DNA of 64,000 nt from Pedobacter sp. ok626 (GTDB lineage Bacteria; Bacteroidota; Bacteroidia; Sphingobacteriales; Sphingobacteriaceae), in NCBI RefSeq assembly GCF_900100435.1, contig NZ_FNEX01000007.1, positions 115,503-179,502 of the forward strand, written 5' to 3'. The translations under genes and the position numbers were made by a program. Under the pieces are notes generated by a model that was not told the origin of the DNA, did not search any database, and saw nothing but the letters and a program-made list of their open reading frames with translations. Positions 45,868-54,607 of the stretch are shown here, in pieces. The stretch's first letter is position 1. Each line of letters starts with the position of its first letter.

Positions 45868-46764
45868 ATGTCAGATTTCCGTTTAACTGTTTTTCATACT
45901 GTTGCCAAAAGACTTAGCTTCACTAAGGCTGCTGAAGAGTTATTCATTAGTCAGCCAGCTGTTACAAAGCATATTCATGAGCTAGAGCAGGAATATAACA
46001 GCAAATTATTTGACCGTAACGGAAACACCATTAAGCTTACTCCTGCCGGAAATCTATTGTTAAAACATGCAGAAACCATTTTTGCCATTTATAGGGCTAT
46101 AGATTTTGACATGAATGCGCTACAACAGAAAGATAAAGGCTTGTTGCACCTTGGTGCAAGTACAACCATATCTCAATATATTATTGCGCCAATTCTAGCT
46201 GGCTTTAAAAAGAAATTTGCTGAGATTGAATTAAAACTGATTACGGGCAATACGGAACAAATAGAAAAAGCATTAATCGACAAAGAAATTGAACTTGGTA
46301 TTGTAGAAGGCCAGTCGAAAAATCAGGAAATCAGTTATTCCGACTTTATCGAAGATGAGATTGTATTGGTTTGCCATAAAGACCACCCTCTTGCAAAAAC
46401 AACAGAAATTGCGGCTTCAGAGCTTCCATCCTACAATTTTATTGTGCGTGAACAGGGATCTGGAACACGTCAGGTGATTGATCATGCATTAAAAACGCAA
46501 GGTCTAAACTTATCCGACTTACCTGTCGAGATTCAATTAGGCAACACAGAAAGCATCAAAGCATACCTATTACACTCTACAGCAGTAGCCTTTTTATCAA
46601 TACACGCAATCAACAGAGAGCTATTAAGTGAAGAGTTACGCATTATAGAGATTAAAGACATCAGTATAACCAGAAACTTCTATTTCATTCACCTTAAGGG
46701 CAAATCAGACCCTATTGCGGAGAAAATGATGCGGTTTGCAAGGCTGCATTATAACTTAAAGTAA
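45868..46764 (+). CDS. LysR-family transcriptional regulator
   Basis: 298 residues: an N-terminal winged helix-turn-helix ('FHTVAKRLSFTKAAEELFIS', 'QPAVTKHIHELEQEYNSKLF') and a C-terminal substrate-binding domain like CysB/YeiE. Its neighbour 74 bp downstream is a YeiH-type exporter, matching the yeiE-yeiH pairing of other bacteria. It therefore likely controls that gene, possibly in response to a sulfur compound. Confidence 0.9.
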   Translation: MSDFRLTVFHTVAKRLSFTKAAEELFISQPAVTKHIHELEQEYNSKLFDRNGNTIKLTPAGNLLLKHAETIFAIYRAIDFDMNALQQKDKGLLHLGASTTISQYIIAPILAGFKKKFAEIELKLITGNTEQIEKALIDKEIELGIVEGQSKNQEISYSDFIEDEIVLVCHKDHPLAKTTEIAASELPSYNFIVREQGSGTRQVIDHALKTQGLNLSDLPVEIQLGNTESIKAYLLHSTAVAFLSIHAINRELLSEELRIIEIKDISITRNFYFIHLKGKSDPIAEKMMRFARLHYNLK

Positions 46765-46766
46765 TG

Positions 46767-46810
46767 TCCGATAAACATTCGGAATAACAATACCCCAACA
46801 TACCGGGGTA
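46767..46810. promoter_or_regulatory. Two small dyads upstream of the YeiH-type gene
   Basis: TCCGA-N7-TCGGA (46767-46783) and TACCCC-N8-GGGGTA (46791-46810) lie in the 74-bp gap between the LysR gene and its likely target. They could be regulator sites or a weak terminator; the sequence cannot decide. Confidence 0.35.
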
Positions 46811-46838
46811 CTTTTGCAGTATTAAATCTGCAACACGA

Positions 46839-47783
46839 ATGGAATACCCTACAAAACATCTAAGTCAAAAAATCATCTTTATAGCCGCCGCAGTACTTTC
46901 ATTGCTCCCATTTATCTCTCCGGCAATCGCTTTATTAATGGGACTGATACTGGCACAAGTAATGGAGCATCCTTATGCTGCTGCAAGTCAAAAAGCAACA
47001 CATATTTTATTAAAAATCTCTGTTATTGGCCTGGGCTTCGGAATGAATATCTTTAGCACTATCGAAGCCGGTAAAGAGGGAATATTATTTACCATTGCCT
47101 CTATATTTGGTGTATTAACGATAGGCTACCTCATCGGAAGATTGCTTAAAATAGACTTCAAAACTTCCTCTCTGATATCTGCCGGGACTGCGATCTGTGG
47201 TGGAAGCGCAATTGCAGCACTTTCTCCGGTCATAAAAGCAAATCCGAAGCAAATTTCTGTTGCCTTAGGAACGGTATTTATTCTCAACTCCATTGCCCTA
47301 TTCCTATTTCCCCTGATTGGCCATTTACTTCACCTTACGCAAACCCAATTTGGTCTATGGTGCGCCATTGCTATCCATGACACGAGTTCTGTTGTAGGTG
47401 CAGCAAGTAAATATGGCGAACAGGCGCTTCAAATAGCGACTACAGTGAAACTTGCAAGGGCGTTGTGGATCATCCCGGTATCCCTTGCAGCAACTTATGT
47501 CTTTAAAACCGACAAGACTAAAATGCAAATCCCCTACTTTATTGGTTTATTTATTTTAGCCATCCTCGCAAACACCTATCTGCCGTTGATCACCAAAGCG
47601 GGACCTTATTTAGTTGCTTTTGCTAAAGCAGGATTAAGCTTAACCTTATTCCTCATCGGTTCAGGCTTATCGTTTAAAACCTTTAAAAGTGTTGGTATTA
47701 GTCCGCTTGTTCAGGGCACTACCTTATGGATATTGATATCGATTGCCAGCCTTTGTGCTATTATGATATTAGCAAAGGGTTAA
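46839..47783 (+). CDS. YeiH/UPF0324 family membrane protein (putative sulfate exporter)
   Basis: 314 residues, nine to ten membrane helices, with the family signatures 'SLISAGTAICGGSAIAALSP' and 'CAIAIHDTSSVVGAASKYG'. The family (Cons_hypoth698) is annotated as putative sulfate exporter. The transported compound is not shown by the sequence. The LysR gene upstream likely regulates it. Confidence 0.9.
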   Translation: MEYPTKHLSQKIIFIAAAVLSLLPFISPAIALLMGLILAQVMEHPYAAASQKATHILLKISVIGLGFGMNIFSTIEAGKEGILFTIASIFGVLTIGYLIGRLLKIDFKTSSLISAGTAICGGSAIAALSPVIKANPKQISVALGTVFILNSIALFLFPLIGHLLHLTQTQFGLWCAIAIHDTSSVVGAASKYGEQALQIATTVKLARALWIIPVSLAATYVFKTDKTKMQIPYFIGLFILAILANTYLPLITKAGPYLVAFAKAGLSLTLFLIGSGLSFKTFKSVGISPLVQGTTLWILISIASLCAIMILAKG

Positions 47784-47910
47784 CCAATCTCAAAAGCATC
47801 CAAATTAAGCGTATTTTCATTCATTAATTCGATTATGTAATGACATTCATTCACCGTCATTCTCGAATATTGATTTCCCATATATTTAAAACATACGGTT
47901 AGCACCTAGG

Positions 47911-48210
47911 TTAATTAAATATAAGACTATCATCTAGTGGTGTGTTCTTTTCATCTTCATAATAAAAATAGCTTCCTATTAAACGGTTATCTTTCGAAAT
48001 CAATTGAAGCTTCACTTCTATTACAAACTTGTCAAGTTTACGTTGAAAAAACTGCACACGTATAAAATCCTCCATCAGAATAATTTCATCTATTTGAACA
48101 TCAATCTCATCTTTTAGATAATTATTATCCGGATTCGAAATACATTTATCAAAGGAAAGCTTTGCTTTCAAATATAGATCTTCAAAAAAATCAACTTCTA
48201 GTTTTATCAT
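47911..48210 (-). CDS. Small unknown protein, possible immunity protein B
   Basis: 99 residues, no signal, acidic, strand-rich ('QIDEIILMEDFIRVQFFQRK', 'LIGSYFYYEDEKNTPLDDSL'). I recognise no family. The start ATG overlaps the stop of a short broken frame (48207-48302) as ATGA, the coupling typical of a toxin tail followed by its immunity gene. It is much more A+T rich than the flanking genes. An immunity function is inference from context. Confidence 0.6.
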   Translation of the reverse strand: MIKLEVDFFEDLYLKAKLSFDKCISNPDNNYLKDEIDVQIDEIILMEDFIRVQFFQRKLDKFVIEVKLQLISKDNRLIGSYFYYEDEKNTPLDDSLIFN

Positions 48211-48302
48211 TTATCCAAATATTTATTGGCCTTTACAAGCTTGTTTTTGATCGCTTTTTCCCTCCACTTTTATCCAGAAGATGGCGGAACTATGAACTGC
48301 AC
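48207..48302 (-). pseudogene. Remnant tail of a broken frame, possible toxin B end
   Basis: On the minus strand, VQFIVPPSSG is followed by an in-frame TAA (48272-48270), then KWREKAIKNKLV and KANKYLDK with a stop that overlaps the next gene's ATG. The basic end fits the C-terminus of a polymorphic toxin. A second open frame exists here, so the choice is tentative. It is too short and broken to name. Confidence 0.35.
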
Positions 48303-48324
48303 CAAATCAATACTCAAATTTATT

Positions 48325-48729
48325 CTAGGTTTTTATATCCTTAACCTGAAATATAGGAGACTTAACGCCATCATTTTCTAAAAGAACAAGTTTTTCTTTT
48401 TTTACTAATTTTAGTAAGCCGGCATGAACATCATCCAAACTAAAATTTAGCTTGTTCCATTTCTTATTAGTTTTAATAAATTCATACATTTTCCAGGAGG
48501 AAAATTTAATAGGAAAATCGTTTTCAGGTAAAAAATCAAATTCGCAAACAATACCGTCACTTTCAAGCCTACAACCTGCACCATGGTAAAAAAAATTATA
48601 GTTACCAATTTTCCCATTATTCATATTTATATAATCGGCCTCACTTTTATTTTGACTTCTTAAAAGACTTTTATACCCTTCTATAAAATCCACATAATCA
48701 ATCAAAATTTCTTTTAAACAGTTCTCCAT
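48325..48729 (-). CDS. DUF6896-like protein, possible immunity protein A
   Basis: 134 residues, no signal. 'YNFFYHGAGCRLESDGIVCE' followed by 'FDFLPENDFPIKFSSWKMYE' fits my recollection of DUF6896, a family found beside polymorphic toxins; recognition is by eye. The ATG overlaps the stop of the preceding remnant frame as TAATG, suggesting coupling. The low G+C sets it apart from neighbouring chromosomal genes. Confidence 0.6.
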   Translation of the reverse strand: MENCLKEILIDYVDFIEGYKSLLRSQNKSEADYINMNNGKIGNYNFFYHGAGCRLESDGIVCEFDFLPENDFPIKFSSWKMYEFIKTNKKWNKLNFSLDDVHAGLLKLVKKEKLVLLENDGVKSPIFQVKDIKT

Positions 48730-49379
48730 TAAAATAATCCTTTTTGTATTTCTTGATTCTTACTTTTAAACATTTGCATTGCGTGACTCACATTTAGCTG
48801 AATAACATTTAGAGTCTGATTATTTTGAATAGCGGCTTTCATCCTGTTATGCCCGTAGCTCACATTATTCCTACAATTGCAGCGACCTTTTCGGCAGACT
48901 GCGCCCCTTTCTCAGTAGATACTAAAGTTTTTAATTTCGCTGGATTGTATTTCAAAAATGAGAATACTCCACACCCCCCAATGAATTCGAAACTTCCAGC
49001 TCCTCCAATTGAGGCAAAATTAACTATTTTCCCATCTGAATCTACTTGATATCTGAAGCCGTTCTCATCAGTCCATTCTCTTGGTTTTAACGCATACCAA
49101 ATTTTTTCCTAATGTAAATGACTTAGCCTCAAGAACTTTTTCACCCTTTCCTGTGGTTAAATCTTCTACAATTTTTCTATCTGAATCCTGCAATGTACCG
49201 AAATTACCTTTTAAAAGCTTTCTCATACTATTTAATCCCTCTTGTACTTTTTGAAGATGAGAACCACTCACTGAAGTTTTTGTCCATTTTTGATCTCCTC
49301 GATGAAGCGAAACTGTTATACCCTGAAAAAATGAATTGAATAGAACTTCATCACGTTGGGCCCAAATATATCGGTGGGC
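48729..49379 (-). pseudogene. Frameshifted toxin-like C-terminal remnant A
   Basis: The minus strand is open from 49379 (HRYIWAQRDEVLFNSFFQG...) through 'VQEGLNSMRKLLKGNFGTLQ'. It breaks at a run of six A (complement of 49102-49107). One base fewer would continue as 'IWYALKPREWTDENGFRYQV' to a TGA at 48862-48860. A third frame ends 'YGHNRMKAAIQNNQTL' ... 'KGLF' with TAA at 48731-48729. The frames join smoothly, so this is one gene with at least two frame lesions and no start. The position upstream of a DUF6896-like gene fits a polymorphic-toxin C-terminus. The family is not identified. Confidence 0.55.
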
Positions 49380-49627
49380 TTAGTGATGGACTAACTGCAT
49401 CTATTAATGCTTCATATCATCAAATGATTACAAATGAGTTTAGAAGCCTATATCCCTATGGTCAAGGTGCTATAGCTGACCAAGTGATTAGGCAAAATTT
49501 AATGAAAAAAGTCTACGAGAAATTTCCGCTTCCTAAATTGAATCTTAAAATACCCCATATAAACAATAAGCCTGTTAGAGATAATAATATTAATTTGCAC
49601 ATAAATGATAAAAAATGTGGACCCTAA
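49340..49627 (+). pseudogene. Toxin-like C-terminal remnant C, head-to-head with remnant A
   Basis: The plus strand is open from 49340 (after TGA 49337-49339), with 'PKYIGGLSDGLTASINASYH', 'EFRSLYPYGQGAIADQVIRQ' and 'KVYEKFPLPKLNLKIPHINN', and a stop at 49625-49627 that overlaps the start of the next gene by 13 bp. There is no credible N-terminus: the only internal ATG with length is 49424. Its first 40 bp overlap remnant A on the other strand around the palindrome TTGGGCCCAA. It looks like a truncated C-terminal domain. I recognise no family. Confidence 0.5.
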
Positions 49628-50394
49628 AACAAATATCAAAAGAATTAGGAGGAACTCTTAAATCTCAAAACCTTTTCCATCCAAATTTAGAGGAAATTTC
49701 TATCAGAATAATCGAAATTGCGGATTACAAGAATTTTAAAATCAGAATTAATGAATTTCAATCGCAATATGAGATATTTATATCTATAAACTCTCCCTTT
49801 ATATTTTCTATTAATAATTTTGATAAAATTCTTCCTATTAATAAGTTGGTTGTAGTAGATCTATTTCCCTACAAGGTTTTTGTCTCGAATAAAAATCCAT
49901 TTTTAAATGAGTCTTTCTTGGAGTTTTGGAGAGCATTTGTACCTATTTTGATCGAATTCAAGCTTTCCAAAGATGAAACTATTGTGTTTTATCAAAACAA
50001 AATATCGTTAGTGATTAGTCAGCAAAGATCAATTGGGCAATTTCTATCTATTTTTTTAACGTTGTTAGATAGCAGGAGCAAAATTTTCAATGCGAGTTCC
50101 AATAAAGTAAGAATTTTCGCTAGAAATATTCCTAAGAAATTGAGAATACTAAAACCCATATTGGTAAAGTGGGCTCTATCTGATGGTATTGAAAGGCAAC
50201 AATTAATTGAAAAGACAAGCAAAATTCAAAAAACTAAATTAATAAAAATCGTTAATCCATTGATGAATGATATTAATGGATTTTTGGATTCTTTTAATGA
50301 TAAAGTCATGAGTGAAGAGGCTATTCAAATAGGTAAGTTGGCAGAATTTATAAGTGAATTGATAGTTGAAGGAAATGGAAAAACCACAAAATAG
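49615..50394 (+). CDS. Unknown protein, possible immunity protein C
   Basis: 259 residues, no signal peptide, very Ile/Lys/Asn-rich in line with its low G+C. Features are 'QSQYEIFISINSPFIFSINN', 'FWRAFVPILIEFKLSKDETI' and a helical end 'EEAIQIGKLAEFISELIVEG'. I recognise no family. Its ATG lies 13 bp inside the end of remnant C, so it probably was the downstream partner of that gene. Codon use is unlike the respiratory and housekeeping genes around it and suggests acquisition by transfer. An immunity role is inferred only from position. Confidence 0.6.
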   Translation: MWTLKQISKELGGTLKSQNLFHPNLEEISIRIIEIADYKNFKIRINEFQSQYEIFISINSPFIFSINNFDKILPINKLVVVDLFPYKVFVSNKNPFLNESFLEFWRAFVPILIEFKLSKDETIVFYQNKISLVISQQRSIGQFLSIFLTLLDSRSKIFNASSNKVRIFARNIPKKLRILKPILVKWALSDGIERQQLIEKTSKIQKTKLIKIVNPLMNDINGFLDSFNDKVMSEEAIQIGKLAEFISELIVEGNGKTTK

Positions 50395-50517
50395 AAGAAT
50401 TCGATGTTTACATATTGCAGCGGCTAGAACATACAATTCGCGCTGTTCTTTGGTTAATTTACTTACGCCCATAATTTCAAATATTCTTTTCAAAGTTTCT
50501 TCTGTCATAATTCTCAT
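50395..50517 (-). pseudogene. Short gene fragment of unknown origin
   Basis: The minus strand encodes 'TEETLKRIFEIMGVSKLTKE' and 'QRELYVLAAAICKHR', a helix-rich, protein-like stretch. It then runs antisense into the 259-residue gene and loses sense. It may be the start of a decayed gene; a resemblance to the C-terminal part of PD-(D/E)XK transposase-type proteins is weak. Confidence 0.25.
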
Positions 50518-50837
50518 TTTTATTCATGAAGAATCTAATCTATTCACAGATAAAAAACACATATTTTAAAAATTAATTTATTTTCCAAAAATCCTAATCC
50601 CCGATATATTTTCGTTTTATACAGAAAAACGACCAATTTACCTCTTGTCCATTTCAGCATTAGGGCAAACAGCCTTCAAGCTCCAGCATAAAAAATCATT
50701 TTTCCTCAAAAACAACCTGCATTATCAGCTACAAAATAAAATTTCAATTCTTTTGCTAAATCATTTTAGTATAGCTATGTTTGAATAAATTATCTCTATT
50801 AATTAAGCCATATTCTAACCAAATTCAACCTTAAACC
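50518..50837. other. 320-bp intergenic region, no gene seen
   Basis: Very A+T-rich. The only structure noticed is a 7-bp dyad, TCGTTTT (50612-50618) with AAAACGA (50626-50632). It probably contains the transporter promoter, though no TAnnTTTG box is convincing, and it marks the right edge of the decayed accessory region. Confidence 0.5.
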
Positions 50838-52070
50838 ATGCAACAAAAAGCTGCCTTTACAGACAAAAAATTCCTTGTCACCCTAGTATTTGTCACCTCA
50901 CTTTTTATGTTCTGGGGTATCGCCATTACCATGGCTGATGTACTGAACAAACACTTTCAGCATACCATGAGTCTTTCAAAAACACAATCTGCCTTTGTAC
51001 AGTTTGCAGTCTTTGGCGCTTATGCTGTAATGGGAATCCCAGCTGGTCTGTTTATGAAACGCTTTGGCTACAAGAAAGGCGTACTGTTAGGTCTTTCACT
51101 TTTTGCTTTAGGTGCTTTTCTATTTATACCTGCGGCCAATATCTCTTCGTTTGCCTTTTTTGGCATTGCCTTATTTATAGTTGGCTGTGGATTATCTACC
51201 CTGGAAACAGTCGCTCACCCTTTTGTTGCTTCTTTAGGCGATCAGCGCACCAGCGATCTGCGTATCAATTTTGCCCAAATGTTTAATGCAGTCGGAGCTA
51301 TTATAGGCCCACTAATTGGTGGATATTTTTTATTGAGTAATAATGTTGTAGGCAGCACCGACTTAACTTCTGTTAAAGTTCTATATGCGGTAATCGGCTT
51401 AGTTATACTCGCAGTTGCAGTATCTTTTTCTTTTGTAAAAGTACCACCAACCACAGATCCACATGCAGTTTCAGCAGCAGACGCTGACGCAGTGAACGTG
51501 GATGTTGCACCCGATAAGAAACTATTCGACCACAAACATTTTGTTTGGGCAGTTGCAGCGCAGTTTTTTAACGTAGCTGCTCAGGCAGGTACATGGGCCT
51601 TTTTCATCAATTACGTTCATGAAATAGTGGGTTTCAGTGATGAAAAAGCCTCTTATTTTATGGGCGTCTTCATGGGTATGATGCTTACGGGACGTATTTT
51701 GGGCACCTTTTTAATGCGCTTTATCTCACCAAACAAATTGTTGGCAACATTTGCACTAGGTAATATCATCATGTGTATCATCGTAGCACAAAGCTTGGGT
51801 ATGGTGTCATTCTTTGCGTTGTTAATGATTAACTTTTTCTTTAGCATCATGTTCCCTACCATATTCAGTCTTGGCCTTAAAAATATGGGTTCACGTACGC
51901 AACAGGCTGCATCATTTTTATCGATGGGTGTAGTAGGTGGTGCATTCTTCCCTTTTGTTATGGGTTATGCTGCAGATCAATTTGGTATCGCTCATGCTTA
52001 TTATGCCCCGATCATTTGTTATATCGTGATCTTCCTATTCGCTTACAAATTTTATAAAGTAAAACACTAA
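50838..52070 (+). CDS. MFS sugar transporter (FucP-like)
   Basis: 410 residues with twelve membrane helices. The first half has 'LFMFWGIAITMADVLNKHFQ' and 'GIPAGLFMKRFGYKKGVLLG', which match the fucose/glucose-galactose permease branch (FucP/GluP) of the major facilitator superfamily. A polar central loop at about residues 205-235 separates the halves. It probably imports a monosaccharide by proton symport. A LacI-family regulator follows by 38 bp on the same strand, so a sugar-responsive pair is likely; the sugar is not determined. Confidence 0.9.
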   Translation: MQQKAAFTDKKFLVTLVFVTSLFMFWGIAITMADVLNKHFQHTMSLSKTQSAFVQFAVFGAYAVMGIPAGLFMKRFGYKKGVLLGLSLFALGAFLFIPAANISSFAFFGIALFIVGCGLSTLETVAHPFVASLGDQRTSDLRINFAQMFNAVGAIIGPLIGGYFLLSNNVVGSTDLTSVKVLYAVIGLVILAVAVSFSFVKVPPTTDPHAVSAADADAVNVDVAPDKKLFDHKHFVWAVAAQFFNVAAQAGTWAFFINYVHEIVGFSDEKASYFMGVFMGMMLTGRILGTFLMRFISPNKLLATFALGNIIMCIIVAQSLGMVSFFALLMINFFFSIMFPTIFSLGLKNMGSRTQQAASFLSMGVVGGAFFPFVMGYAADQFGIAHAYYAPIICYIVIFLFAYKFYKVKH

Positions 52071-52108
52071 TACATAGGAAGTCCGCATAAAACACATTTA
52101 GAACTAAT

Positions 52109-53122
52109 ATGGGTAAACTTTCAATTAAAGATATTGCACAACAATGCAATACATCAATAACTACAGTTTCCTTTGTGCTTAACGGCAGGGCAGAAGAAAA
52201 ACGGATCAGCAAAGAGCTTAAAGAAAGGATCCTTAAAACCATTGAAGATACCGGTTACAAGCAAAACCAGTTTGCGAGAGGCATGAGGACCGGGAAGACC
52301 AATATCATTGGTTTGATCATAGAGGATATTTCTAACGCTTTTTTTTCGGCGGTAGCCAGAATCATAGAAGAAAACGCTTACAAAAGAGGATATAAGATAA
52401 TTTATTGCAGCACAGACGACAACACAGAGAAGACCAAAGAACTTATTAAACTCTTTGTAGAAAGGAACTTAGATGGCTATATCATTACACCTCCAAAGGG
52501 AATCGAAGATGAAATTCAATCTCTAATTAACCAGAAAATACCGGTAGTTCTTTTTGACCGGTATTTTCCTGGGTTAGAGACAGACTATGTTGTGGTAGAT
52601 AACTTCAATGGCGCTAAAAAAGCAGTCCAACACTTGTTTGATGCTGGTTTTGTAAACATCGGATTGATCACCACCACATCGGATTTAACCCAAATGCAGG
52701 AAAGACTCGATGGTTACGAAGAAGCAATCGCGGAAAATGGGAAAAAACCGAAAATATTAAAAATACCATTTGATAACTCTGCCGAGCAGAACATTGAAAC
52801 CATAAGTTCCTATCTAAAAAAGAACAAGGATTTAGATGCCATTTTTTTCTCCACCAATTACCTGGCATTCAGAGGGCTTGAGGCAATAAATGAACTTAAA
52901 ATGAAAATCCCCGAGGATATAGCTATTGTGGCTTTTGACGATCAGGAGTTTTTCAAAATCTATAACCCTTCTATAACCGCGGTTTCGCAGCCTATAAAAG
53001 ACATATCCATTAAGTTAATTGATATTTTACTACAAAAAATGGAGTCTATAGATAAACCAATAGAAAAAGTCATTCTGCCTACAAATCTGATTATTCGCAA
53101 TTCTTCAATCAAAATCAAGTAG
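52109..53122 (+). CDS. LacI-family transcriptional regulator
   Basis: 337 residues: the N-terminal helix-turn-helix 'IKDIAQQCNTSITTVSFVLN' and hinge ('YKQNQFARGMRTGKTNIIGL'), then a periplasmic-binding-protein-like sugar-sensing domain ('IEDISNAFFSAVARIIEENA', 'VVLFDRYFPG', 'DIAIVAFDDQEFFKIYNPSI'). It probably represses the upstream sugar transporter and itself, released by a sugar. No operator is clear in the 38-bp gap. Confidence 0.93.
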   Translation: MGKLSIKDIAQQCNTSITTVSFVLNGRAEEKRISKELKERILKTIEDTGYKQNQFARGMRTGKTNIIGLIIEDISNAFFSAVARIIEENAYKRGYKIIYCSTDDNTEKTKELIKLFVERNLDGYIITPPKGIEDEIQSLINQKIPVVLFDRYFPGLETDYVVVDNFNGAKKAVQHLFDAGFVNIGLITTTSDLTQMQERLDGYEEAIAENGKKPKILKIPFDNSAEQNIETISSYLKKNKDLDAIFFSTNYLAFRGLEAINELKMKIPEDIAIVAFDDQEFFKIYNPSITAVSQPIKDISIKLIDILLQKMESIDKPIEKVILPTNLIIRNSSIKIK

Positions 53123-53200
53123 ATTATCCTGCCGAAGGAAGACATTACCAGTTCTATTTTCATTATTTAAACTTAAACTGTGATAATTTAGCTAAAGCGG

Positions 53201-53208
53201 TATATTTG
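53201..53208 (+). promoter_or_regulatory. Candidate purD promoter -7 box
   Basis: TATATTTG matches TAnnTTTG. TGTG at 53179-53182 is a one-mismatch -33 element with 18-bp spacing. It would start transcription about 45 bp upstream of the purD ATG. Confidence 0.45.
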
Positions 53209-53257
53209 CTGAACAATAAACGCTGCTCACACCATAAAAACAACAAATCAGACATAG

Positions 53258-54529
53258 ATGAATATCTTACTATTAGGTTCCGGAGGCAGAGAAAGTGCCC
53301 TTGCATGGAAAATCAGCCAGTCTTCGCAATGCTCACAACTATTTATCGCACCAGGTAATGGCGGTACGAATGCTTACGGTAAAAACGTAAACATCAACCC
53401 AAATAACTTCGAAGCGGTAAAAGCGCTGGTACTTAAAGAAGCGATAACATTAGTCGTAGTTGGTCCGGAAGAACCACTAGTAAATGGTATTCATGATTTC
53501 TTTACAAACGATGATGACCTGGCCAAAACTCCGGTAATCGGACCGAAAAAAGAAGGCGCCATACTTGAAGGAAGCAAAGACTTCTCTAAACAGTTTATGG
53601 CACGCCATGGCATTCCTACACCAGGCTCAGCGTCATTTACCAACGAAACATTACAACAAGGCTTAGCATACCTGGATAACCACAGCCTACCAGTGGTATT
53701 GAAAGCAGATGGTCTCGCAGCAGGTAAAGGCGTGGTGATTTGCCAAACAATCGCTGAAGCTAAAGATGAATTACAACTGATGCTAGGTGGTAAATTTGGT
53801 ACTGCCGGATCACTGGTTGTCATAGAGGAATACCTAACAGGTATTGAGCTTTCTGTATTTGTACTTACTGATGGCGATAACTACGTAATCTTACCTGAAG
53901 CAAAAGATTACAAAAAAATTGGTCAGGCTGATACCGGCTTAAACACCGGCGGTATGGGCTCTGTTTCACCAGTACCTTTTGCCGACAAAAAGTTCATGGA
54001 TGCAGTAGAAGAAAGCATCATTAAACCAACTATTAACGGCTTAAAGAAAGATAAAATCGACTATACCGGCTTTATTTTCTTCGGTTTATTTAAAGTTGGC
54101 GACAAGCCAATGATTATCGAATACAATTGCCGCATGGGCGATCCGGAAACGGAAAGCGTAATGCTAAGGATCGAAAACGACCTTGTTGAATTATTCATGG
54201 CAACCGCTAAGAAAAAACTAAAAGATTATAAGCTAAATATCAGTCCTAAAAATGCCGCAACGGTGATGATTGTTGCTGGTGGTTACCCGGGCGAATACGA
54301 AAAAGGAAAAGCCATTTCTGGAATTGAGAATGTACGCCAATCCTTGGTATTCCACGCAGGAACAGCTCTTGAAGGTGGAGTAGTAAAAACCAATGGCGGA
54401 CGAGTTTTAGCAGTCTCAAGCTTACAAGACAGTCAATTTGAAGCCCTACAATCGGCAACAGCTGATGCCTCACGCATTTACTTCGATGGTAAGTACTTCA
54501 GGGAAGATATAGGTTTTGATCTCGTATAA
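53258..54529 (+). CDS. purD: Phosphoribosylamine-glycine ligase
   Basis: 423 residues, the standard GAR synthetase length. It joins phosphoribosylamine and glycine with ATP in purine synthesis. Motifs are 'MNILLLGSGGRESALAWKIS' at the start, 'PVVLKADGLAAGKGVVI' (ATP-grasp), 'GTAGSLVVIEEYLTGIELSV', 'LNTGGMGSVSP' and 'EYNCRMGDPETESVM'. It is a single-gene unit with its own candidate promoter and a clear terminator. Confidence 0.97.
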   Translation: MNILLLGSGGRESALAWKISQSSQCSQLFIAPGNGGTNAYGKNVNINPNNFEAVKALVLKEAITLVVVGPEEPLVNGIHDFFTNDDDLAKTPVIGPKKEGAILEGSKDFSKQFMARHGIPTPGSASFTNETLQQGLAYLDNHSLPVVLKADGLAAGKGVVICQTIAEAKDELQLMLGGKFGTAGSLVVIEEYLTGIELSVFVLTDGDNYVILPEAKDYKKIGQADTGLNTGGMGSVSPVPFADKKFMDAVEESIIKPTINGLKKDKIDYTGFIFFGLFKVGDKPMIIEYNCRMGDPETESVMLRIENDLVELFMATAKKKLKDYKLNISPKNAATVMIVAGGYPGEYEKGKAISGIENVRQSLVFHAGTALEGGVVKTNGGRVLAVSSLQDSQFEALQSATADASRIYFDGKYFREDIGFDLV

Positions 54530-54551
54530 TGCATTAAAACATTAACCATGC

Positions 54552-54586
54552 AAAAGGGCGTATCATTTTTTATGACACGCCCTTTT
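54552..54586. terminator. purD terminator
   Basis: AAAAGGGCGT (54552-54561) pairs with ACGCCCTTTT (54577-54586). The stem continues inward as TCAT/ATGA after one mismatch, with a 5-nt loop. T-rich on the plus side and A-rich on the other, it probably serves the convergent gene at 54608 as well. Confidence 0.85.
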
Positions 54587-54607
54587 TATAGCTTATAAAT
54601 GAAATAA

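Noticed and set aside
48825..49049. Plus-strand open frame of 74 codons in the remnant region
   Set aside because: It is antisense to the toxin-like remnant A, whose minus-strand frames read as a coherent protein when joined.
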